NCBI GenBank assembly: GCA_000437375.1
Contig: FR898238.1
Location: 1 to 10,897, forward strand
Length of the DNA: 10,897 bases
From: Eubacterium sp. CAG:841
Lineage (GTDB): Bacteria > Bacillota > Clostridia > Oscillospirales > CAG-272
Direction of reading: 5' to 3'
Shown here: positions 5,954-10,897 of the stretch, piece by piece
Layout: every line of letters begins with the position of its first letter
Position numbering within the stretch: position 1 is the first letter of the stretch
Notes under the pieces: generated by a model
Told to the model about the DNA's origin: nothing
What the model saw: only the letters and a program-made list of their open reading frames with translations
Databases searched by the model: none
Translations under genes and position numbers: made by a program

Positions 5954-5989
5954 AAAAAGCGGTTCACAAGCTGAAGTGAACCGCTTTTT
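5954..5989. terminator. Bidirectional terminator between convergent genes
   Basis: AAAAAGCGGTTCAC (5954-5967) and GTGAACCGCTTTTT (5976-5989) form a perfect 14-bp stem with an 8-base loop. T runs follow on both strands, so it serves the phosphodiesterase gene and the converging lipoprotein gene. Confidence 0.95.
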
Positions 5990-6006
5990 ATTTTCAGGTC
6001 TGCAAA

Positions 6007-6831
6007 TCAATAAAAAGATTTCGTTGCTTCTTCCAAAGAAACGTACTTATCAATATCGGAAGGAGGCGTGACCTCGACCGGCTGACCAGGATTTATAAAT
6101 TCTATCTCCGACGTAACGGAAGCAAATACAGAACTCTCCTCACCGTCAGCAACTACGTTGACCGTCATATCGTAGCTGAGCGCATATTTTGATATATATC
6201 CGTCGCCATTTATTACTATCGAAAGCTTTGTATTTTCAAGCTTTATATCAGCTTTGACATCCGATTCTTCATCGCCTATAAGCTGATCGTATACGGAATC
6301 ATATACTTCTTTGAAAAATTTGTTGAACTGCTCGGCTGTAAGCTCGATATCCATTGTTTTGCTGCCGTCGTCGTTTTGAACGAATACAACGTCTTTCAGG
6401 GCATCTTCCGAAAGATTTGCCATGAATTCTTCCTGTATGGAAGAAAGGTCAAAGTCCTTTCCTTCATCAGAAGAAATATCCATTTTTATCTTCATGCCCG
6501 ATGTTGAAACATACGCGTATTTACCTGAATTATATATGGAAGCTTCTACCGTTGAAAACCCCAGATCCATACTCATAGAACCTGAAAAAATGGGGGACTC
6601 GCTCTTGAGTCCGGACGCCTTGACACTATAGTTTATCGGCATTGTAATTTCCATTTCGCCGATCTTCATTTTTATTTTTGTCTTAACAGTGTATTCTGCC
6701 GAATCAAGCGATTCGGTCTTTTCCATAGCTTCGGAAAACACCTGATAGGAAGTAAGCGTTTTACATGATGTGAAAAGTATTGCGGTAATAACGAATAAAG
6801 CGGCAAGTAAAAATGCGGATAATTTTTTCAT
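6007..6831 (-). CDS. Secreted lipoprotein, LolA-like/DUF6612-like
   Basis: This is a 274-aa protein. MKKLSAF plus a hydrophobic stretch ends in LFTSC, giving a lipoprotein signal with Cys23 as the anchored residue (the -3 position is Phe, so the lipobox is slightly atypical). The mature part alternates polar and hydrophobic residues in long strands (for example AEYTVKTKIKMKIGEMEITM and KLSIVINGDGYISKY), as in LolA-type half-barrels and the DUF6612-like lipoproteins of Firmicutes. These are exported and bind hydrophobic ligands or the cell envelope; assignment to either family is by fold impression only. AAAGGA lies 9 bases before the ATG. It is a single-gene unit with its own promoter and shares the terminator at 5954-5989. 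Confidence 0.8.
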   Translation of the reverse strand: MKKLSAFLLAALFVITAILFTSCKTLTSYQVFSEAMEKTESLDSAEYTVKTKIKMKIGEMEITMPINYSVKASGLKSESPIFSGSMSMDLGFSTVEASIYNSGKYAYVSTSGMKIKMDISSDEGKDFDLSSIQEEFMANLSEDALKDVVFVQNDDGSKTMDIELTAEQFNKFFKEVYDSVYDQLIGDEESDVKADIKLENTKLSIVINGDGYISKYALSYDMTVNVVADGEESSVFASVTSEIEFINPGQPVEVTPPSDIDKYVSLEEATKSFY

Positions 6832-6879
6832 TATGTTGATCCTTTCTGCGTCGATCTTCCGACAATTTTATGTACTTTT

Positions 6880-6908
6880 ATTATACTATATAATCATCCG
6901 AAAGTCAA
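6880..6908 (-). promoter_or_regulatory. Promoter of the lipoprotein gene
   Basis: TTGACT (6903-6908), 17 bases, TATAAT (6880-6885), about 48 bases before the ATG. It is nearly the same as the promoter at 2995-3023. Confidence 0.8.
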
Positions 6909-6956
6909 CAATATATTTTTAATGGTAAAATCATATCTATTCAATTTCAGCTTTAC

Positions 6957-6998
6957 AAAAAAACAAGTCGCAGTGCTCTGCTAAGCGCGCTGCGACTT
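6957..6998 (-). terminator. Intrinsic terminator of the sigma-like/BIG2 gene
   Basis: A 12-bp stem (6965-6976 with 6987-6998, one G-T pair) has a 10-base loop and is followed on the minus strand by G and seven T. It starts 11 bases after the stop codon at 7010. Confidence 0.92.
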
Positions 6999-7009
6999 TG
7001 ATTTTTAGA

Positions 7010-9148
7010 TTATTCCACTATGGTAATCAAAAGGCTCCCATATTTTGTTTTATCTGAAGCCGATCTTGCTATTATAAGTACCATTCCGGGCTTTACCGCA
7101 AGCTTATATGTATAGTCGTAGCCCGGTAATGTTTCTGTTTTTATACGTTCTTCCTTGCTTTCATCAACATTCTGTTCGGTAAAAATAAGCTCTTTATTCG
7201 TTGCGTTTGCAGGAAAAATTTCAAAATATTCATTATAGTCAAGAACTGTGTCGACTTTTACAGTTATCGATGTAGACTTTGCATTTACGGATATAACTGG
7301 AACGGATACCGTTATATTGCATATTCCCACGGCAGTCTTCCCGCAATATGCAGCAACTGCGGTATTGCCTGCGGATACTGCTGTTATATTGCCGTTTTCA
7401 TCGACCGTGACTATGCTTTCATCATTCGAATACCACGTTACGTCGCCGTCTGTTGTGTTCGACGGAGTAACCGTAGCCGTCAGCTTTGCCGTATCGCCTA
7501 TTTCAAGTGTCAGGCTTTCTTTGTCAAGTATTATCTTCTCGGCGGGTATCTGTTTTTTCTTTACTATAACGGTAAATGTCTTGAATTTTGTTCCGTCACT
7601 GCTGCTTACCGTTACAATGGCAATACCCTCGTTCTTTGCGGTAACAACGCCCTTGTCGTTTATCTCGGCAACGACGGTCTCGGTAGCCGAGCTTATATCC
7701 CACTTGAGATAGTTTTTAGCGTCCGAAGGAGACACTATAAGCTGATCCGCAAGGTTGAACGTTGCGCCGGGTTCAAGTTCTTTATCGTTCTGCTTGAATT
7801 CCATTAACTCCGGAATGCAGTCAACTCTTACTTCGCACATGGCGACAATAAGTTCACCTTCGGGATTTTCGCTGTAATCCATATATTTGAGCGAAACGGC
7901 AGCTATTTTTGTAACGCCAACCGCTTTTGCTTTTATCATTCCCGTTGACGGATCAAACGAAACAATATCGCTTGTTTCTTTCGTTTTTGTCTCCTCATTA
8001 TCAAGGAACTGCCACTTTACATCCTTGTGTGTTACGTTTTCAGGATCAAATACAAGCTTCAGCTGTGTGGTTTCGCCGAGTTTCAGAGTTACAAGTTCCT
8101 GCTCAAACGAAAGCTTTTTAAGCGCTACTTCTTCGATGTTCGGGTTGCCGCCGTTTATAATCTTGGGAACAAACACTATTATGCAGACTATAAGCGCTAC
8201 AAGCACTGCCGCGCCCGCCGATATAAGTATTATATTTTTCTGCTTTTGAGTAAGCGGCTTTTTTTCTTTTTTCGGAGCGGCATATGTTTCGTGCGCAAGT
8301 CTTATCGCTTCTTCCTCTGCGGCTTTTGAGCTTTTTGCATAAGACGGCTGAGGAGCGTTCCTTCTCTGAGCAGACTGATGCGTCACGGGTTGACGCGGCT
8401 GATGCTGGCTCTGCGACATCTGCAACTGAGCTTTCGGAACCGTTTGAGTTTGCGCAAACGAAAATACGCGTTCGTTCTGTTCTTCCGCCGCTCTGCGCTT
8501 TGCGGAATACGATTTTTTCGACGCATCGTTGAACAGAAAATCACGGATAAGCTGGCGCGAGAATGTCAGCTCTTCCCCTTCCTCATCGCTGAGGTTTGCA
8601 TAAAAACGCATATTTGTCTTTATTCCGAAGCGTACCGCTTTGAGCTTTACCTCAACACTTTCCTTGCTCACACCGATAATCGACGCTATCTGCTCGTCGC
8701 TCATTCCAAAATAATAATACGAATAAGCGCATATTCTTTCAGAAGGCGTCATATCGACCATCATTGAAGGCACGGCAGACTTTATCGCATCTCCGTATAC
8801 TGCAGGGTTGAGTATATCGTCAGGCGCAGCCTCTTTAACGTTATCAAGCCCATCTGCAGCCGAAATATCCCAAGCAGCCTCGTCGGAGGCGATCTTCATT
8901 GAATCGGAACAGTATTTGAGCGTCAGCGCACGAAGCCACGCGAGAAACTTTCCGTCATCATCAAGCGAGGAAATATTTTTCTCCGCCATGTTGTATATTT
9001 TATTCACGTCGGATTCCGCCGCACGTCCGAGCACGTTTGAGCAGAAGTAATAAACTATGTCCGCGGTAGCGGAAAAAATGTCATTCATTGCCTCGCCGTC
9101 GCCGCTTTTAACGCGTGCGACAAGCTCGGCAAGCTTTTCTTTATCCAT
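7010..9148 (-). CDS. Membrane-anchored fusion: sigma-70/ECF-like N-terminus, transmembrane helix, Ig-like (BIG2) ectodomain
   Basis: This is a 712-aa protein. Residues 5-82 resemble ECF sigma region 2: helix VARVKSGDGEAMNDIF, then FLAWLRALTLKYCSD, matching the F-x-x-WL-x-x-I pattern, although the usual DAEDLxQE core-binding stretch is poorly kept. Residues 121-178 are a good sigma region 4 helix-turn-helix (GMSDEQIASIIGVSKESVEV). A Q/S/P-rich linker (about 225-272) and a lysine-rich stretch (293-304) precede one membrane helix (305-329), so the N-terminus is cytoplasmic. Outside lie about four Ig-like units (about 341-443, 447-530, 537-615, 619-711). The third is a textbook BIG2 domain (LEIGDTAKLTATVTPSN, WYSNDESIVTVDENGNITAVSAG). 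GGAGAAG sits 5 bases before the ATG. It may sense the wall or surface and act on transcription, but the sigma-like part may have lost promoter activity. Confidence 0.88.
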   Translation of the reverse strand: MDKEKLAELVARVKSGDGEAMNDIFSATADIVYYFCSNVLGRAAESDVNKIYNMAEKNISSLDDDGKFLAWLRALTLKYCSDSMKIASDEAAWDISAADGLDNVKEAAPDDILNPAVYGDAIKSAVPSMMVDMTPSERICAYSYYYFGMSDEQIASIIGVSKESVEVKLKAVRFGIKTNMRFYANLSDEEGEELTFSRQLIRDFLFNDASKKSYSAKRRAAEEQNERVFSFAQTQTVPKAQLQMSQSQHQPRQPVTHQSAQRRNAPQPSYAKSSKAAEEEAIRLAHETYAAPKKEKKPLTQKQKNIILISAGAAVLVALIVCIIVFVPKIINGGNPNIEEVALKKLSFEQELVTLKLGETTQLKLVFDPENVTHKDVKWQFLDNEETKTKETSDIVSFDPSTGMIKAKAVGVTKIAAVSLKYMDYSENPEGELIVAMCEVRVDCIPELMEFKQNDKELEPGATFNLADQLIVSPSDAKNYLKWDISSATETVVAEINDKGVVTAKNEGIAIVTVSSSDGTKFKTFTVIVKKKQIPAEKIILDKESLTLEIGDTAKLTATVTPSNTTDGDVTWYSNDESIVTVDENGNITAVSAGNTAVAAYCGKTAVGICNITVSVPVISVNAKSTSITVKVDTVLDYNEYFEIFPANATNKELIFTEQNVDESKEERIKTETLPGYDYTYKLAVKPGMVLIIARSASDKTKYGSLLITIVE

Positions 9149-9168
9149 AAAAACTTCTCCAAGATGTT

Positions 9169-9182
9169 CCGCAAAAATGCGG
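9169..9182 (-). other. Small hairpin in the leader of the sigma-like/BIG2 gene
   Basis: CCGCA (9169-9173) and TGCGG (9178-9182) form a 5-bp hairpin with a 4-base loop, about 20 bases before the ATG and just upstream of the ribosome site. Confidence 0.35.
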
Positions 9183-9193
9183 TTTATAAAATT

Positions 9194-9222
9194 ACGCGTC
9201 CCGACGTTTCTGCGGGACGCGT
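9194..9222 (-). terminator. Perfect 10-bp hairpin between the NTPase and sigma-like genes
   Basis: ACGCGTCCCG (9194-9203) and CGGGACGCGT (9213-9222) pair perfectly with a 9-base loop. On the minus strand the tail is AATTTTATAA, a short T run. It is probably a partial terminator of the NTPase gene (17 bases after its stop). Because no clear promoter follows, it would attenuate read-through into the sigma-like gene. Confidence 0.6.
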
Positions 9223-9238
9223 GCAGGAATCCGGCTTA

Positions 9239-9646
9239 TCAGAGATATGCCTTTATATCTTCCGGCAGGTCTTCTTCCTTTACGGAGGATGTAAGTACAA
9301 GATCTATGCCTACTTTATCTGCAAATGCAACTGCCGGACGAAGGAACGCTGCAAGTCCTTCTACCGTGTTGTCACACATTTTTATTGCGGAATCAATGAA
9401 AACGTGTGTGATATCGTGATTTGAAGCGTAAATTCCGCAAACAAATCCATAAAGAGCGTCTGCCCCCGAAATACCGTATTCGGATGTATCCATAAGTCTT
9501 GCCTGATATGTTACGTCGAAACGGAGCTTATCTCCTTTTTCAAGGCAAACAACTGCGCCGTTTGAAGAAGATGTTGCGGCGTTTACCATTTCGATGAGTG
9601 TTTTTGTTTTTCCGGTGCCTTTAAGGCCTACAATGAGTTTAATCAA
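9239..9646 (-). CDS. Small P-loop NTPase
   Basis: This is a 135-aa protein. The Walker A motif GLKGTGKT begins at residue 7, and a Walker B-like strand HVFIDS lies near residue 85 (ITHVFIDS). It ends with a LVLTSSVKEEDLP segment, a strand resembling the end of a RecA-type core. Proteins of this size and form occur widely in Clostridia and are often labelled only as ATPase or, without proof, as PilT-like; the substrate is unknown. I prefer the TTG start at 9646, giving MIKLIVGLKGTGKT, because AGAAAGAG lies 8 bases before it. The GTG at 9655 is overlapped by that ribosome site. It is separated from the sigma-like gene by 90 bases containing two hairpins. Confidence 0.8.
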   Translation of the reverse strand: MIKLIVGLKGTGKTKTLIEMVNAATSSSNGAVVCLEKGDKLRFDVTYQARLMDTSEYGISGADALYGFVCGIYASNHDITHVFIDSAIKMCDNTVEGLAAFLRPAVAFADKVGIDLVLTSSVKEEDLPEDIKAYL

Positions 9647-9731
9647 GATATTCACTCTTTCTCAGCGGATTTGGATTTTTTACTCCCTGCGCACGTCCGC
9701 CGGCGGCAACACAAGGTATTTGACTGTTATT

Positions 9732-9760
9732 ATAATACTACATATCGCCGCATTTTGCAA
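9732..9760 (-). promoter_or_regulatory. Likely promoter of the P-loop NTPase gene
   Basis: TTGCAA (9755-9760), 17 bases, TATTAT (9732-9737). A TATAAT shifted by 3 bases is the alternative -10. The leader is about 80 bases and contains the 10-base GC palindrome CCGCCGGCGG near 9700. Confidence 0.5.
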
Positions 9761-9798
9761 GTAATATTTTCGGCAAATTGATTAAATATTTTTGAATT

Positions 9799-9999
9799 TT
9801 ATGTTTTTTCTGTTTTTACAGCCGTGTTTTTAATCATTTTTTCCGCTTTCACTCTCGGAATAATTACATCTTTACCACAGTTTACGCATCTCAGCTTTAT
9901 ATCCGAGCCGGCATAAAGCACCGAAAAGCAATCGCTCCCGCAGGGATGCTTTTTTTTCATTACTACCGTTTCCCCCACAGTTATTTTAGGTATTGTCAA
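9799..9999 (-). CDS. DUF951 family protein
   Basis: This 66-aa protein matches the small DUF951 proteins of Firmicutes: VGETVVMKKKHPCGSDCFSVL, then LRCVNCGKDVIIPRVKAEKMIKN. The family marks are the MKKxHPCG motif and a CxxCG pair that may bind metal together with the earlier cysteines. The function is unknown; members often lie near ychF or rpsF-region genes, which are not visible here. The TTG at 9999 is chosen because AAAGGAAG sits 8 bases before it. The longer in-frame start at 10023 lies inside the promoter -10 box and cannot be transcribed from it. A few lysine- and threonine-rich residues extend the C-terminus. No clear terminator follows. Confidence 0.85.
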   Translation of the reverse strand: MTIPKITVGETVVMKKKHPCGSDCFSVLYAGSDIKLRCVNCGKDVIIPRVKAEKMIKNTAVKTEKT

Positions 10000-10022
10000 A
10001 GTAATCACTTCCTTTCGTTTCA

Positions 10023-10052
10023 ATTATAACATTTATCGCAGCAAAAAGACAA
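10023..10052 (-). promoter_or_regulatory. Promoter of the DUF951 gene
   Basis: TTGTCT (10047-10052), 18 bases, TATAAT (10023-10028). The predicted start is near 10016, immediately next to the ribosome site (10008-10015), so the mRNA leader is very short. Confidence 0.7.
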
Positions 10053-10065
10053 CCCTTTTACACAA

Positions 10066-10095
10066 GAAAAAAGCGGGTGGATATTTCCGCCCGCT
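10066..10095 (-). terminator. Intrinsic terminator of the GH94-type gene
   Basis: AGCGGG (10072-10077) pairs with CCCGCT (10090-10095). An inner GGA/TCC follows one mismatch, and six T come next on the minus strand. The stem includes part of the TAG stop codon of the gene. Confidence 0.88.
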
Positions 10096-10897
10096 AATTC
10101 TGTTTTACGGTTATTTTTATATCGTGATCATTTCCGTCCGGATAGAATACCGTATTGCATACCGCTTCTCCCGATGATATAACGCTTCCGTCAAGGATCA
10201 CTGCGTTCTCTTTCCCTTCGGAAACCGAGACACGATATCTGCTTTTTCCCTTTACAAATTCAAGCGAAAATCCTTTCAGCCCCGCCGAAAGTGCGGGAGA
10301 AACGTAAAACCCTCCTCCGCTCTCCCGATATCCGCAAAGATAAGAGATGACTGCCGTCCTGTACCAGCCTGCGGCACCCGTATACCAGCTCCAACCGCCT
10401 CGTCCGGCATTTCTTCCGACAGAGCCCACATCCCCGGCCAGAACATAAGGCTCGGCACCGTAGCGTGCAAGCGACCTGTCGCTTTTAAGCGCCGGATTTA
10501 TCATTTTAAGAAGTCTGCACGAAAGCTCACTCTCGCCGATATCGGCAAGTGCAATCGCTCCCCATACAGCTGCGTGCGTATACTGACCGCCGTTTTCCCG
10601 TATTCCGGGCGGATATCCCATTATATATCCTGGCGAGCGGGACGTTTTATCAAACGGCGGAGAAAGCAGCTTTACAACTTCGTTGCCGTAATCGCAAAGC
10701 TTACTCACGGCGGTATTCATAGCCGTGACAGCCCTTTCCGAAGGCTTCTCCTCTTTTCTGCACAGCACGGAAAATACCTGTGTAAGCATATCTATCTTAC
10801 ATTCGTCGCACTTTTCGGAGCCGAGAGGATAACCGTCGTCAAAAAATCCGCGCAGATATCTGTCGACCTCAAAGCAGTCCGCTTCGACGGCATTGCG
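10094..10897 (-). CDS. GH94-type glycoside phosphorylase / glycosyltransferase 36, C-terminal part (runs off the right edge)
   Basis: The frame is open to the last base of the window; 267 codons before the stop are visible and the N-terminus is missing. The family signature is strong: FFDDGYPLGSEKCDECKID, GYPPGIRENGGQYTHAAVW, AEPYVLAGDV and GRGGWSWYTGAAGW, as in cellobiose or chitobiose phosphorylases and the phosphorylase part of cyclic beta-1,2-glucan synthase (NdvB). These enzymes cleave or build beta-glucosidic bonds with phosphate. The (alpha/alpha)6 barrel end is followed by the C-terminal beta-sheet lid (from about 10290 down to 10094). The catalytic Asp region lies outside the window, so cellobiose-type and cyclic-glucan-type cannot be separated here. 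Confidence 0.93.
   Translation of the reverse strand, partial: RNAVEADCFEVDRYLRGFFDDGYPLGSEKCDECKIDMLTQVFSVLCRKEEKPSERAVTAMNTAVSKLCDYGNEVVKLLSPPFDKTSRSPGYIMGYPPGIRENGGQYTHAAVWGAIALADIGESELSCRLLKMINPALKSDRSLARYGAEPYVLAGDVGSVGRNAGRGGWSWYTGAAGWYRTAVISYLCGYRESGGGFYVSPALSAGLKGFSLEFVKGKSRYRVSVSEGKENAVILDGSVISSGEAVCNTVFYPDGNDHDIKITVKQN

Noticed and set aside
7248..7712. Plus-strand ORFs opposite the BIG2 region, including this one and 7887-8249
   Set aside because: Repetitive Thr/Ser/Val-rich antisense readings of the Ig-like domains, without ribosome sites.
1..10897. CRISPR array, insertion sequence or phage genes
   Set aside because: No regularly spaced direct repeats, terminal inverted repeats with a transposase, or phage proteins were seen on either strand.

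Overview
The window reads like chromosomal DNA from an anaerobic, gut-type Clostridia (Firmicutes), possibly a Ruminococcaceae/Oscillospiraceae relative. The base composition is moderately AT-rich. Shine-Dalgarno sites are strong (AGGAGG-like), and promoters are consensus sigma-A type with 17-base spacers. Two small genes use TTG starts, and a DUF951 protein, which is typical of Firmicutes, is present. The species is an inference. No integrase, transposase, CRISPR array or phage structural gene was seen. Nearly all genes lie on the minus strand; only the c-di-GMP phosphodiesterase gene is on the plus strand.

Left part (1-2300). A strong minus-strand promoter at the left edge fires out of the window. 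A minus-strand unit follows: two short-chain ChrA-type transporters, then a 3-methyladenine DNA glycosylase, all overlapping or tightly spaced. Just downstream, tRNA-Ala(GGC) has its own perfect consensus promoter. The tRNA is followed by about 90 bases that can fold into an elaborate structure and then by a clean intrinsic terminator. The first chrA of the pair has an in-frame stop at codon 3 of its apparent reading frame.

Middle part (2300-6900). This contains a small two-helix membrane protein of unknown function and two adjacent uncharacterised genes near a short open frame that may be a gene remnant. Next is the divergent plus-strand gene for a PAS-like/GGDEF/EAL protein with a degenerate GGDEF site and a complete EAL site, so a likely c-di-GMP phosphodiesterase. 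It ends at a shared bidirectional terminator facing a minus-strand lipoprotein gene.

Right part (6950-10897). The most unusual gene encodes a 712-residue protein. Its N-terminus resembles an ECF sigma factor, followed by a Q/S-rich linker, one membrane helix and several extracellular Ig-like (BIG2) domains. Upstream of it lie a small P-loop NTPase, the DUF951 protein, and the C-terminal part of a GH94-type glycoside phosphorylase that runs off the right edge. The last three have separate promoters or terminators, so the order looks like a string of short transcription units rather than one operon. The best candidate for an undescribed system is the membrane-tethered sigma-like/Ig protein; the structured RNA behind the tRNA is second.
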